The notes: a model not told the origin generated them from the letters alone. Positions 15,667 to 24,326 are shown, counted from the stretch's first letter. The stretch is 64,000 bases of DNA from Neobacillus driksii (GCF_013409995.1 NZ_JACCBX010000009.1:208572-272571), one strand, 5' to 3'. Numbers and translations: made by a program.

Positions 15667-16704
15667 ATGACAAATCTGAATGATAAAAAAGTAATGTCTG
15701 AAAGCAATATTCCACTTACTGCTTCGGAATTAGGGTTTCTTTGGGCACAATATATGAATGATACGTTAGATATTTGCGTAATGAATTATTTTAAAAATAT
15801 TTGTGAGGATAAAGACATTCTTCCTCTTATAGAAAATTCCTTAAGTATAGCAAAAAATGACATTAGAATTATTTCAGAGATTTTTGCGAAAGAAAACCAC
15901 CAGATCCCAGTGGGATTTACGGACGAAGATGTTAATATAAATGCACCTAGGCTGTATTCCGATTCGTTTATCCTTATGTATATTCAAAAAGTAGAAATAC
16001 TAGCAATGGCAAGTGTTAGTATGGCAATCGGTCTTTCTGCCCGTTCAGATGTAAGCGACTTTTTTAGAAATTTACTTATTTCTGTGTCAGAATTACACGA
16101 TAAAGCTAGAAAAGTTATGTTATCAAAAGGTGTGTACGTCCGATCACCGAAAATTCCTGTGTCAAATCAGATTAACATTGTAGAAAATCAAGGTTTCTTG
16201 ATTGATTTTTTTGGGAAGCATAAACGACCTCTAACAGCAATTGAGATTACACATCTTTTTAACAATATTCAAACAAATGGAATGGGTAAAGCGTTGATGA
16301 TGGCATTTGCACAGGTATGTAAAAACGAAGATGTTAAGCAATTCCTTATAAAAGGAAAGGAAATTGCAAGTAAACATATGAAAAAATTTGGTTCAATCCT
16401 AATTGATGAAGACCTTCCAGCACCTATGGGTTGGGACGCACACGTTACAGATAGTACCATCGCACCCTTTTCAGATAAATTGATGATGTTTCAAACAACT
16501 TATATGATTGCAGTTGGGATTGGGAATTACGGTATGGCTGCTGGCACTTGTCAAAGATTAGATGTAAGTGCTACATTTGCACGCCTTGCGGCTGAACTAG
16601 CTTTATACGCGGAAGATGGTGCAAATATACTAATAAAACATGCTTGGTTAGAAGAACCGCCGAAATCAGTTGACCGAAATAAACTCGCCAATCAAAGTGA
16701 GTGA
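15667..16704 (+). CDS. DUF3231 family protein, paralogue 3
   Basis: A 345-residue duplicated-domain protein. Half one has ASELGFLWAQYMN, APRLYSDSFI, LSKGVYVRSP. Half two has AIEITHLFNNI, PFSDKLMMFQ, IKHAWLEEPP. It is closest by eye to paralogue 2 (shared APMGWDA and YAEDGANI). GGAGGG lies before the ATG. It is a single-gene cassette and its function is unknown. Confidence 0.8.
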   Translation: MTNLNDKKVMSESNIPLTASELGFLWAQYMNDTLDICVMNYFKNICEDKDILPLIENSLSIAKNDIRIISEIFAKENHQIPVGFTDEDVNINAPRLYSDSFILMYIQKVEILAMASVSMAIGLSARSDVSDFFRNLLISVSELHDKARKVMLSKGVYVRSPKIPVSNQINIVENQGFLIDFFGKHKRPLTAIEITHLFNNIQTNGMGKALMMAFAQVCKNEDVKQFLIKGKEIASKHMKKFGSILIDEDLPAPMGWDAHVTDSTIAPFSDKLMMFQTTYMIAVGIGNYGMAAGTCQRLDVSATFARLAAELALYAEDGANILIKHAWLEEPPKSVDRNKLANQSE

Positions 16705-16752
16705 AGGCAACTCCACTTGAAAGAACCAAAGGGAATATACTGCTTATGCGGA

Positions 16753-16864
16753 AGATTGTGAAGAAATGTATTTTAACTATTGGGGTGCTAGAGTTAAAGA
16801 TTGGGGGTTGCTGCGGCAGCCTTTTTCTTGTTCCACTAACGGAGCAGTTTAATTCAACAAGGGT
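16753..16864 (+). repeat. Cassette element, copy 12 (full)
   Basis: ATTGTGAAGAAATGTATTTT, AACTATTGGGGTGC, the hairpin GGTTGCTGCGGCAGCC, TTTTTCTTG, then TTCCACTAACGGAGC and AGTTTAATTCAACAAGG. Confidence 0.85.
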
Positions 16865-16923
16865 AATGGATTTTTGTGGTTAAATTTTCTGGGGATGATT
16901 GGTCAATTTACAGGGGGTGTTTA

Positions 16924-17138
16924 TATGCAAGATAACAAAGAAACTCCTGAGCAAAAGAGAGAGATTAAGACAAGAAGAACTGAAAAGAAATTCAATGGGT
17001 AATATGAACGATGCTTTTAATAGATCAAACAATGGAAGTCTTGTGGATTTAGTAGGCAGTTTGGGTTGGAAAGGCACGGGGATACTTATTCTTGTAATCA
17101 TAATAGGATTTATTCTCGCATCACTCTTCTTTAAGTAA
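16924..17138 (+). pseudogene. DUF6366-like small membrane protein, frameshifted
   Basis: The ATG at 16924 begins MQDNKETPEQKRE and then leaves the family frame. The other frame continues RLRQEELKRNSMGNMNDAF and ends in a membrane helix (GWKGTGILILVIIIGFILA). The two parts join into a DUF6366-type protein if two bases (one AG) are added to the AGAGAGAGA run near 16963. The stop TAA at 17136-17138 lies inside the next cassette element. The AG run could allow phase switching, or the change may be decay or a sequencing error. Confidence 0.65.
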
Positions 17139-17218
17139 CGGGTGCTTGATCCAGGGGGAATTAACCATCTTTTTTTGGATTCCTTATTGAACATAGGGGG
17201 CAGGATAGTTAAAAAAGG
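17129..17218 (+). repeat. Cassette element, copy 13 (full)
   Basis: CTTTAAGTAACGGGTGCTTG, hairpin ATCCAGGGGGAATTAACC, T-run, then CTTATTGAACATAGGGGGC and AGGATAGTTAAAAAAGG. It starts over the stop codon of the preceding gene. Confidence 0.8.
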
Positions 17219-17361
17219 GGTAGCGTCAGGAAAACGCAGATTTACGCCGATAAGTAATTCTGAATTTAGGAGCTGTTGTACTTGCAGTTCCTTCTGAGAA
17301 GTAAGATATTATTAATCGAATAAGTAGTATTATAAGCCATCTAACCTACATACAACATTCT

Positions 17362-17393
17362 GGAACAATCCGATAAGAGGTTGTTCCTTTTTC
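17362..17393 (+). terminator. Terminator before the sigma operon
   Basis: GGAACAA pairs with TTGTTCC around 12 bases and is followed by TTTTT. The stretch 17219-17361 before it holds no recognisable gene. Confidence 0.7.
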
Positions 17394-17442
17394 CATTTAT
17401 ACCTTAGATTATAGAAGGTCATAAAAATCCAATATTTTTTCA

Positions 17443-17466
17443 AACCAGATGAAGGTTAGCTACGTC
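17443..17466 (+). promoter_or_regulatory. ECF-type sigma promoter (AACC-16-CGTC)
   Basis: AACC at 17443-17446 and CGTC at 17463-17466 are separated by exactly 16 bases, the classic layout of ECF sigma promoters. It lies 28 bases before the sigma gene, suggesting autoregulation. Confidence 0.6.
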
Positions 17467-17493
17467 TATTATATGTGAGAGGGTGATAACAAG

Positions 17494-18045
17494 ATGAATG
17501 GACTAAATCAACTGGCGGTGACAGATGAAAGTATGTTGCTTGAGAGAGAGGAAATAATTGATCAATTAATGCAAGAATATAGCGATGATATCCTGCATCT
17601 CGTATATGCATATGTTAAAAATCGAACGACAGCAGAAGATTTAACGCAGGAGATATTTTTAAAATGTTATGAAAAGTTAAATCAGTTTAATCAGCAGGCA
17701 ACACTAAAAACATGGGTATATCGTATTGCTAGTAATCATTGTAAGGACTACTTAAGAAGCTGGCATTATCGCAAAATAACGCTTAGCGATAAAATTTTGG
17801 ATTATATACCTTCGAAATCAAAACAGGTTGAAGAAGAGATTATCGCGAATAGTGAAGAAAACATCTTAACAAATGCTGTCATGAATTTACCTCTAAAGTA
17901 CAGAGAAGTAGTATTTCTGCATTATTATGAAGAACTATCTTTAGCCGAAATAAGTAAGATTACGACAGTAAATATAAATACAATAAAAACTAGATTAAAG
18001 CGTGCAAAAGAATTATTAAAAGACAAGATGATCGAGGAGGTTTAG
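17494..18045 (+). CDS. ECF-type sigma-70 family RNA polymerase sigma factor
   Basis: A 183-residue sigma factor. Region 2 is at about 28-95 (YAYVKNRTTAEDLTQEIFLK, TWVYRIASNHCKDYLR). Region 4 is at about 130-180 (LPLKYREVVFLHYYEELSLA, then NTIKTRLKRAKELLK). It directs RNA polymerase to a small regulon, probably including its own operon because an ECF-type promoter lies just upstream. It forms a tight three-gene operon with the PadR-like and FtsW/RodA-like genes. No separate classic anti-sigma gene is seen; the membrane protein at 18480 or the 18049 product may take that role (inference). Confidence 0.85.
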   Translation: MNGLNQLAVTDESMLLEREEIIDQLMQEYSDDILHLVYAYVKNRTTAEDLTQEIFLKCYEKLNQFNQQATLKTWVYRIASNHCKDYLRSWHYRKITLSDKILDYIPSKSKQVEEEIIANSEENILTNAVMNLPLKYREVVFLHYYEELSLAEISKITTVNINTIKTRLKRAKELLKDKMIEEV

Positions 18046-18048
18046 GAG

Positions 18049-18483
18049 ATGAATGATCCATTTACTAACCTGAAGAGTTCGATGAAAAAATCCATTTTCA
18101 AGGATTTTTCTTTTTCCAATGAAAGAAAAAATGCGGTGAAAGAATCCATTCGTATGAGACAATCTCAATCACAATTTCATTCTTGGAAGATAGAAACCAT
18201 CATAGCTATATTAGAATCGGTTCAGCATGAATCAAAGGATGGCTACAATATTTCTACCCAACTTTTTCAAAAAAATGAACGTACTTTCCAAAAAAATGAA
18301 GGGCAGCTTTATTCACTTCTACATCTACTAGAAAATAAAGAAATTCTTACTTCAAAATGGATAAACAAAAAGAAATATTACTCCTTAAATTCCAAAGGGG
18401 AAAAATACTTAGCTACCTATAAACAAGATAAATCAAAACAAGAGTTATCCCTTAAACACTTACTAGAGGAGGCGTCCTTATGA
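18049..18483 (+). CDS. PadR-like winged-helix protein
   Basis: A 144-residue protein. The N-terminal 40 residues (MNDPFTNLKSSMKKSIFKDF) are charged and resemble sigma-linked regulatory proteins. Residues about 48-125 look like a PadR-type winged helix (IIAILESVQHESKDGYNIST, EGQLYSLLHLLENKEILTSK). It starts three bases after the sigma gene and overlaps the next gene by four bases, so the three are translationally coupled. It probably acts as a transcription regulator or modulator of the sigma factor (inference). Confidence 0.7.
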   Translation: MNDPFTNLKSSMKKSIFKDFSFSNERKNAVKESIRMRQSQSQFHSWKIETIIAILESVQHESKDGYNISTQLFQKNERTFQKNEGQLYSLLHLLENKEILTSKWINKKKYYSLNSKGEKYLATYKQDKSKQELSLKHLLEEASL

Positions 18484-19811
18484 GTTCTCCCAAATTTGAA
18501 GAATTTTTAAGTAAAGTAACGTCCAAAGTGAAATCTAAGGAAGCCCACAACATGATAAAAAAAGAGCTTATTCATCATCTGCAAGAGTTAAGTCAATCTT
18601 ACAAAAAGAGAGGGTTTTCTAAAGAGGATGCAGAGGAAAAGGCGATTCAAGAAATGGGAAATCCATTTACCATTGGGGAGAGATTAAATCCCCTACATAA
18701 GCCGAAAATGGATTGGGTTCTAATTGTTTTATTTATTCTTTTTGCTGGTATTAGTTTTCTCCCGTTAGTTGATGGGATTCCTGAATTTTCCCTATCAGGT
18801 ACCTATTTTATGGGGAGACAGGCGATTTGGTACACCCTGGCTATTCTTGTAATCATTGGATTCCTTTTCTTTGATTACCAAAAATTAAAGAACGGATGGA
18901 TATACTTTTATGCGATAGGCCTATTGATCCATATATATCTTCATCTTTTTGGAATAATGACCAACGGAGCAAAGAAGTGGGTTTCCCTCCCAGGCCTGAC
19001 GGTCGATGGAACCATGATGAGCTTATTTTTCTTTTTTCTTGCTTGGGCTGGTATTTTTAACAAAATAAATGAGTTTCGTAGTTGGGAAAAACAAGGTTTA
19101 CTTTTTGTTTTATTTTGGATTCCCATCTCGCTCTACATGATGGTGCCAGACTTTATGGTTAGTATTATTTACTTCTTCTGCATACTTGGGATGTTTGCTT
19201 TCGCTCGAATCCATAAGAAATTAGCTGTAAATCTGACCCTAACAAATCTATTGGCTGGTATTATTTTCATTATTATGTTCTACATGTCCTCACGTCAAAG
19301 TTATTTGTTAACTAGATTATCTGCTTTTATAAACCCTACTGCCGATTCAAATGGAGCAGGATATATGTATAAGGCGGTTAGGAATGTCCTATCAGAAGCG
19401 GGATGGTTCGGTAACGGACTTTCCAACGAGTTGAATTTTCAATTGTTACCAGAAGCACATACAGATTTTGCTTTTCCCTTCCTCGTCTATTCTCTTGGTT
19501 GGGCTTTCGGATTCGTTCTATGTTTGATCCTACTGATATTTATTTCAAGGATCTCAAAAAATGCGTTTAAAACAAAGGACCTCTATGGGAGATTAATCGT
19601 AATAGGTGGTGCTACATTGTTTGCGGTTCCTACTACCTGGAACATCTTGATGAGCTTTGGAGTCGTGCCTATAATGGGGGTTTCTCTGCCTTTTATTAGT
19701 TATGGAGGTAGTGCGATACTCTTTTACGCTGCTGTTTTAGGACTCATTTTAAATGTTTATCGAAGAAAAGATCTTGTAGAACCCACGATTGCAGATGAAA
19801 TTAAAAGTTAA
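18480..19811 (+). CDS. FtsW/RodA/SpoVE family membrane protein with HAAS-like N-terminus
   Basis: A 443-residue protein. Residues 1-75 form a soluble helical domain like the permease-prefix/HAAS domains (KKELIHHLQELSQSYKKRGF, AIQEMGNPFTIGERL). The rest has about ten membrane helices with FtsW/RodA landmarks such as GAKKWVSLPG and the C-terminal PFISYGGSAILFYAAVLGL. SEDS proteins polymerise peptidoglycan glycan strands. As part of an ECF operon it suggests an envelope stress response. A terminator follows. Confidence 0.8.
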   Translation: MSSPKFEEFLSKVTSKVKSKEAHNMIKKELIHHLQELSQSYKKRGFSKEDAEEKAIQEMGNPFTIGERLNPLHKPKMDWVLIVLFILFAGISFLPLVDGIPEFSLSGTYFMGRQAIWYTLAILVIIGFLFFDYQKLKNGWIYFYAIGLLIHIYLHLFGIMTNGAKKWVSLPGLTVDGTMMSLFFFFLAWAGIFNKINEFRSWEKQGLLFVLFWIPISLYMMVPDFMVSIIYFFCILGMFAFARIHKKLAVNLTLTNLLAGIIFIIMFYMSSRQSYLLTRLSAFINPTADSNGAGYMYKAVRNVLSEAGWFGNGLSNELNFQLLPEAHTDFAFPFLVYSLGWAFGFVLCLILLIFISRISKNAFKTKDLYGRLIVIGGATLFAVPTTWNILMSFGVVPIMGVSLPFISYGGSAILFYAAVLGLILNVYRRKDLVEPTIADEIKS

Positions 19812-19837
19812 AGTCGAACATGTAATTGCTGATAAAA

Positions 19838-19870
19838 AGGGCGACAGCTAAAGTAATAGTTGTCGCCCTT
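19838..19870 (+). terminator. Terminator of the sigma operon
   Basis: AAGGGCGACAGCT pairs with AGTTGTCGCCCTT. Confidence 0.85.
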
Positions 19871-19873
19871 CCC

Positions 19874-19967
19874 TTATTGAACTATCGGGTGCGTTGATCC
19901 AAGAAGGATTAACGCTTCTTTTTGTTGAACTCTATTGAAGTAACGGTGCAGTTTAGTTGAATAAGGT
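19874..19967 (+). repeat. Cassette element, copy 14 (full)
   Basis: ATTGAACTATCGGGTGCG, hairpin GTTGATCC/GGATTAAC, TTCTTTTTGTTG, then CTATTGAAGTAACGGTGC and AGTTTAGTTGAATAAGG. It is the closest match to the element rebuilt around the group IIC intron. Confidence 0.85.
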
Positions 19968-20074
19968 TTTGATTTAATTTCGAAAATAAAACATGTTTAC
20001 TTCTCCATAATGAATTAATACTTTGAAAACATTTTGTAAATAATAAGAAAAAAACATTGGAGTGTTAAGAAATA

Positions 20075-21079
20075 ATGGAGCATAACCCAGAACTTATTTC
20101 TTCAGAAGTTGCAGCATTATGGAGTGCCTTTATGCAGAATTCAATGGCTTATTGTATTGTCCAGCATTTTGCCAACGTAAATGAAGATGAAGATAGTACA
20201 GACATTATTCAAACTGCTATGAAAAATTGTAATTTTGTTGTAAATGAAGTCAAACAAATCTTTGAAAAAGAAACCCATGCGATACCTATTGGATTCACAC
20301 ATGAAGATGTAAACTTAAATGCGGGTCGATTATATTCAGACCTTTTTACCTTGCGATATATTAAATACATGGCTGCGACTGGTACAGTAGCCGCAGCTGC
20401 TTTGCTTGAAGTGCTGGCACGAAAAGATATAAGGGGATTTTTTGCGAAAACTTCTGAAATGTTTATGAAACTTTACAATGATACTTGTGACTTACTTCTT
20501 AAGAAAGGTGCTTTCATCCGTTCACCTACCATTGCTCCAATGGAAAAAGCTGAATATCTTCAAAGCGAATCATTTCTATCAGGATTAATAGGTAAACATC
20601 GACCTTTAACTGCCATTGAACTAGCACATATTTGTAAAAATACAGAAACAAACTCAATTGGTAGAACATTTATAGCTGGTTTTTCCCAAACTGCTAAATC
20701 ACCTGAAGTTAGAAAATATATGGAAAGAGGTGCGGAAATAGCCGCTAAGCATGAAACTGTTTTTAGACAAATATTGGTTGAAGATGAAGTGCCGTTACCA
20801 AGTACCTGGGATTCAAACATATCTCAATCCGCTGATTCACCATTTTCAGATAAGCTAATGATGTTTCATACTCTTAGCCTGAATGAAATTAGTGTTGCTG
20901 GCTACGGAGCTGCAATTGGTGCAAGCCTTAGAAAGGATATAGGTGGGCATTATACAAGGTTAGTGGCTGAAATACTTCAATATGCTCATGATGGAGCTCA
21001 ATTGATGATTGAAAACAGGTGGTTGGAACAACCTCCGCAAAATGTAGATAGGGATTCATTAAGGAATAGAAGTATCTAA
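20075..21079 (+). CDS. DUF3231 family protein, paralogue 4
   Basis: A 334-residue duplicated-domain protein. Half one has SSEVAALWSAFMQNS, AGRLYSDLFT, LKKGAFIRSP. Half two has AIELAHICKNT, PFSDKLMMFH, IENRWLEQPPQ. GGAG precedes the ATG. It is a single-gene cassette between elements 14 and 15, followed by a short hairpin at 21102-21125 (AGCGA/TCGCT plus T-run). Function is unknown. Confidence 0.8.
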   Translation: MEHNPELISSEVAALWSAFMQNSMAYCIVQHFANVNEDEDSTDIIQTAMKNCNFVVNEVKQIFEKETHAIPIGFTHEDVNLNAGRLYSDLFTLRYIKYMAATGTVAAAALLEVLARKDIRGFFAKTSEMFMKLYNDTCDLLLKKGAFIRSPTIAPMEKAEYLQSESFLSGLIGKHRPLTAIELAHICKNTETNSIGRTFIAGFSQTAKSPEVRKYMERGAEIAAKHETVFRQILVEDEVPLPSTWDSNISQSADSPFSDKLMMFHTLSLNEISVAGYGAAIGASLRKDIGGHYTRLVAEILQYAHDGAQLMIENRWLEQPPQNVDRDSLRNRSI

Positions 21080-21132
21080 ACAATCAGTGTCTAATACAGC
21101 GATTCTTTTGCAGGTCGCTTTTTATTTTTTGT

Positions 21133-21226
21133 TGTTCAACTAAAAGGTGTTAGAGTTTAACAATGAGTTGCTACGGCGGCTCTTTTTCTTTGTGAGCTAA
21201 CGTTGTAGGTTTGGGAGTTGAAGAAT
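21133..21226 (+). repeat. Cassette element, copy 15
   Basis: GTTCAACTAAAAGGTGTTAG, hairpin GTTGCTACGGCGGC, TCTTTTTCTTTG, TGAGCTAACGTTGTAGG and a degraded GGGAGTTGAAGAA. The 168 bases after it hold only the leader of the next gene. Confidence 0.75.
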
Positions 21227-21394
21227 GGAAAAAAAACTAATAAAACATTTTTCAATTTTTATGTTGAACGGTACTATACAATAGGTGAATATCAATAATT
21301 GTACAGATTAACTAGATAACTTGTCCCTGTCAATAATTACGATTTTTGCATTCAATATACTAGATAATAGATTTTTTGAAAGGTTGTGTTTGCT

Positions 21395-21925
21395 ATGGCA
21401 ACATTAAGTACGGGACCTTTTGTGGTTCCCAGGCATACTTGCAACGGAAATCCTGTCAACTTCTTTTTTATAAGCTTTACAAATTTGAGTAATCGAATAT
21501 TGACGGTAACATTAAAGATTCACCAAGTCTTCATTCAACCAAATGCGATTCACTCATCCTACACAAATCACCCACCATCACCTTGTACTCTGATACACCC
21601 ACCAGCACTAATCAGAGTTAAACCAAATTCAGCAGTTATGCTCTCTCAATCGGTTGTCCCTCCTTTACCAATTAACAACAGTAATACGGCTTCAAACGAC
21701 CAATTAGTATTGATCATTTCAATTAGTGGAAACGTAGATAAATCATCAAGAGACTTAATTCAAATCTGTGTCACAGGTGGTTTTTCATCTGATGGTGGCA
21801 GTTCTCTGAATGAGGCAGAACCAACAATGTTTTTCCGATATGCTGACTTTGTGGTAATTCATCGTAATGACTCCCCTAATCCTCCTCATCATCCCTTAGA
21901 ACCTAATCATGATAAAGACAGCTAG
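21395..21925 (+). CDS. Hypothetical protein with Pro/His/Ser-rich tail
   Basis: A 176-residue protein. The first 70 residues look beta-rich (GPFVVPRHTCNGNPVNFFFI, LTVTLKIHQVFIQ). The end is rich in Pro, His and Asn (NDSPNPPHHPLEPNHDKDS). No signal peptide or membrane helix is obvious. I do not recognise the family; a spore-surface or structural protein is conceivable but unsupported. It is a single-gene cassette. Confidence 0.6.
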   Translation: MATLSTGPFVVPRHTCNGNPVNFFFISFTNLSNRILTVTLKIHQVFIQPNAIHSSYTNHPPSPCTLIHPPALIRVKPNSAVMLSQSVVPPLPINNSNTASNDQLVLIISISGNVDKSSRDLIQICVTGGFSSDGGSSLNEAEPTMFFRYADFVVIHRNDSPNPPHHPLEPNHDKDS

Positions 21926-22009
21926 ATAAGATTTGAATAGTATTTTTAGACAGTTAATTTCTTAATGAGGAGGTATATTTGAACCATTAAGGGTCTATCC
22001 CTGAATCCT

Positions 22010-22097
22010 AATCAACTAAACGGCTGAGGCTCAAAATCAAGCTGTCATTTCGGCAGCTTTTCTTAATGCAATAAGGATGCAGGATAGCTCAAGAAAA
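22010..22097 (+). repeat. Cassette element, copy 16
   Basis: ATCAACTAAACGGCTGAGGC, the hairpin AAGCTGTCATTTCGGCAGCT, TTTCTTAATGCAATAAGGATG, then AGGATAGCTCAAGAAAAAG. The region up to 22280 holds no further gene I can support. Confidence 0.75.
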
Positions 22098-22279
22098 AGT
22101 CACAAATGATGTTGTTGAATTACCTTTTATCACTGAATACTGTACTCAATCACATTTTCAATGTTATAAAAAAGCTTGGAATAAAGGAAAATGAAAATTA
22201 TATGTAATTATTCCTTAACAAACCTACATCGTTAGTTAAAGAAGAAATAAAAAAGGAGCAACTTCTCAGTCACTCTTTA

Positions 22280-22444
22280 TTAACTATTTTTTGATTTTTG
22301 TTTATTCTGTTTGTAAATATAATCGATCCTGCTCATTGTCCTATATCCTAAAATACCAAGGATTATTGTATATATCGTTGTTAAAATTAAGCCAAGTATA
22401 GCAATCCAAAGTAAGGATGTTATCTTCTCTTTTTTGTTAAGCAC
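22280..22444 (-). CDS. Small single-pass membrane protein
   Basis: A 54-residue protein from the GTG at 22444, chosen because the GGAGGAGG before it would otherwise be coding. One membrane helix spans about residues 10-36, followed by a basic tail (YIYKQNKQKSKNS). Function is unknown. It is reverse-oriented in its cassette. Confidence 0.5.
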   Translation of the reverse strand: MLNKKEKITSLLWIAILGLILTTIYTIILGILGYRTMSRIDYIYKQNKQKSKNS

Positions 22445-22530
22445 ACTAATAACCTCCTCCAATTAATCGTTATTATCTTGCACCTATTTAGGGAGATTAT
22501 TCCAAGACCAAAATTTGGTATGTTTACAAG

Positions 22531-22592
22531 GTTCGTGCTGCCATTCACGGCAGTTTTTTATATGGTTAAGGGAGTGTAGGCAAGAGAAACAA
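22531..22592 (+). repeat. Cassette element, copy 17 (degenerate)
   Basis: A hairpin GCTGCCATTCACGGCAG with TTTTTTAT, then a poorly matching GGTTAAGGGAGTGTAGGCAA. It is recognised mainly by layout. Confidence 0.4.
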
Positions 22593-22709
22593 CTGTTAAT
22601 TATTTTTTTCTATGGAACACTTATTTAGATACGTTAAGTCTCAGGGAATTATATAAAAAAATAAAAGGGGTTAGTTTATAATTAAGAAAAAAAAGTATTT
22701 TCCTTAGCT

Positions 22710-23159
22710 ATGATAATCATTCCGTGGCTTTCTGTTCTGTTTGTGGATAAAAAGTCATTCTTCAGGTATTTACCAGTGGCAAGTTTTGTTAATTTATTTA
22801 TTAGTGTTTTTAGTGTCATCAGTAATAAGAGAAGATGGTGGATAAATAAAAATCCATTTTCACCAGGAAACGTAGATTTTTCATACATTTTAGGACCATA
22901 TTTTGTAGCAACGTTATGGATTTTTAAACTAACTTACGGTAATTTTCCAAAATATTTGATTACCAATGTTTTACTAAATACTCTTAACGCTTTTCCAATG
23001 GCATATGTGTGGGAAAAGGTTGGTACATTTAAATTTAAAAAGATTAATCACATTGGTTGGTATTTTATTTGTATAATACTTTCGATTATTATTTACGGTT
23101 ATCAATATTTAGTTGAAAAGACAATTGTAAATCAAAATAAGGTGAAATCAGAATTATAA
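22710..23159 (+). CDS. CBO0543 family membrane protein, paralogue 2
   Basis: A 149-residue membrane protein homologous to the one at 10744 (IIPWLSVLF, NKRRWWINKN, LGPYFVATLWIFKLTYGNFP, YGYQYLVEK). The ribosome-like AAAGGGG lies some 40 bases upstream of this ATG. Between them ATT-AAG is followed by a run of eight A; with nine A the frame would continue into VFSLAMIII. The true N-terminus may therefore have been lost through a one-base deletion. It is a single-gene cassette. Confidence 0.65.
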   Translation: MIIIPWLSVLFVDKKSFFRYLPVASFVNLFISVFSVISNKRRWWINKNPFSPGNVDFSYILGPYFVATLWIFKLTYGNFPKYLITNVLLNTLNAFPMAYVWEKVGTFKFKKINHIGWYFICIILSIIIYGYQYLVEKTIVNQNKVKSEL

Positions 23160-23182
23160 TATCCCTAAAGAAACATTTTGTA

Positions 23183-23259
23183 CGTCTAACGGTTGCATTT
23201 CTTCAAGAAGGAGAAGTGCTCTTTTTTATTGAACTAAAGGGGCAGGTTAATTTAATAAT
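23183..23259 (+). repeat. Cassette element, copy 18 (full)
   Basis: GTCTAACGGTTGCATTTCTT, CAAGAAGGAGAAGTGC, TCTTTTTTATTG, then AACTAAAGGGGC and AGGTTAATTTAATAA. Confidence 0.8.
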
Positions 23260-23326
23260 TTGGAAGGAAAGAAACACAAAAAAGAGAATTATTTGATATA
23301 CCAGATTAAAGTAAGGAGAGGTAAAT

Positions 23327-23701
23327 ATGAGTAAATCATTTATTGAGCAAGTACATTATATTAGAATTCCTGTAAAAGATTTAGAACAGTCTACACAATG
23401 GTATAGAGATGTATTAGGGATTCAGTTATTAAACATTACTGACGATCCATTTGCGATTTTTAAAGTTAATGAGGGAGCTTTTTTACTTATCTTAGTTCCA
23501 ACTGACGATGAAACATTTGCCCACTTTACAATTAATAATGAATCAGCTTTTAGTATTGGCTTTACAAGCCCAGAACTATCCGAATTTCGTCAACACCTAA
23601 TTAATAATCAAGTTAAAGTCGAGGATATACAAGAAAATATCGGTCATTCGTATTTCCACTTTTATGATCCTAATGGTAATAAACTTCAAGTACACTGGTA
23701 G
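23327..23701 (+). CDS. VOC (glyoxalase/bleomycin resistance) family protein
   Basis: A 124-residue single-domain protein with two beta-alpha-beta-beta-beta modules. The N-terminal VHYIRIPVKDLEQSTQWYRD and C-terminal HFYDPNGNKLQVHW are typical. Candidate metal ligands are H11 and a Glu/His near the end, though the usual terminal Glu reads Q/H here (NKLQVHW). The substrate is unknown; relatives isomerise, hydrolyse or bind small electrophiles. AAGGAGAGG precedes the ATG. It is a single-gene cassette. Confidence 0.8.
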   Translation: MSKSFIEQVHYIRIPVKDLEQSTQWYRDVLGIQLLNITDDPFAIFKVNEGAFLLILVPTDDETFAHFTINNESAFSIGFTSPELSEFRQHLINNQVKVEDIQENIGHSYFHFYDPNGNKLQVHW

Positions 23702-23718
23702 GAACGAAATAAATTTCC

Positions 23719-23813
23719 TTATTGCATTAACGGGTGCTTTTGTAAATGATGATGATCGCTGTTGCGGTCATTTTTTCTTGTTGGACTAACGAAGCAGGAT
23801 ACTTAAAGAAGGT
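23719..23813 (+). repeat. Cassette element, copy 19 (full)
   Basis: TTATTGCATTAACGGGTGC, hairpin around GATCGCTGTTGCGGTC, TTTTTTCTTG, then TTGGACTAACGAAGC and AGGATACTTAAAGAAGG. Confidence 0.8.
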
Positions 23814-23863
23814 ACAATTAAAAATAATAGAGAAATACTTATAGTATTGTAGGGAGGGGTTTT

Positions 23864-24283
23864 ATGGATTTAAGAATACATAGTGATTTTTCTAAATTGA
23901 GTCTTGATGAAATGAAGGAAATATATTCTTCTGTCGGTTGGACAAAGCATACAATAGAGATTATCAAGCAAATTTTCGAAGCAAGTAATGTCATAGCATT
24001 GGTTACAGTAAATGGTCGGATTATTGGATTTGGTAGGGCGATGACAGATGGTGTTTTTAATGCAGCAATTTATGACGTTATAGTACATCCAGAATTTCAA
24101 AAACAAGGGATAGCGAGACAAATTATGGAGTATTTACTCGATAAACTAAGTAATATATCGTGCGTTCATTTAATTTCTACCTCTGGAAATGAGGATTTTT
24201 ATAAGAAACTTGGATTAAAGAGAATTAAAACAGGAATGGCAAGGTACTTAAACCCTAATCTAGCCAGTGAGTATTTAGAATAA
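23864..24283 (+). CDS. GNAT family N-acetyltransferase
   Basis: A 139-residue acetyltransferase. The central strand-turn is IGFGRAMTDGVFNAAIYDVI, the acetyl-CoA loop is QKQGIARQIMEYLLDKL (motif Q-x-x-G-x-A), and FYKKLGLKR is the usual C-terminal element. It acetylates an unknown amine. GGAGGGG lies before the ATG. It is a single-gene cassette; the following element is the short form. Confidence 0.8.
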   Translation: MDLRIHSDFSKLSLDEMKEIYSSVGWTKHTIEIIKQIFEASNVIALVTVNGRIIGFGRAMTDGVFNAAIYDVIVHPEFQKQGIARQIMEYLLDKLSNISCVHLISTSGNEDFYKKLGLKRIKTGMARYLNPNLASEYLE

Positions 24284-24287
24284 CCAT

Positions 24288-24326
24288 TTTCTTGTTGTAC
24301 TGACGGTACAGTATAGTGCAACAAGT
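24288..24326 (+). repeat. Cassette element, copy 20 (short form)
   Basis: CTTGTTGTACTGACGGTAC then AGTATAGTGCAACAAG: the right palindrome alone, five bases after the acetyltransferase stop. Confidence 0.7.
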
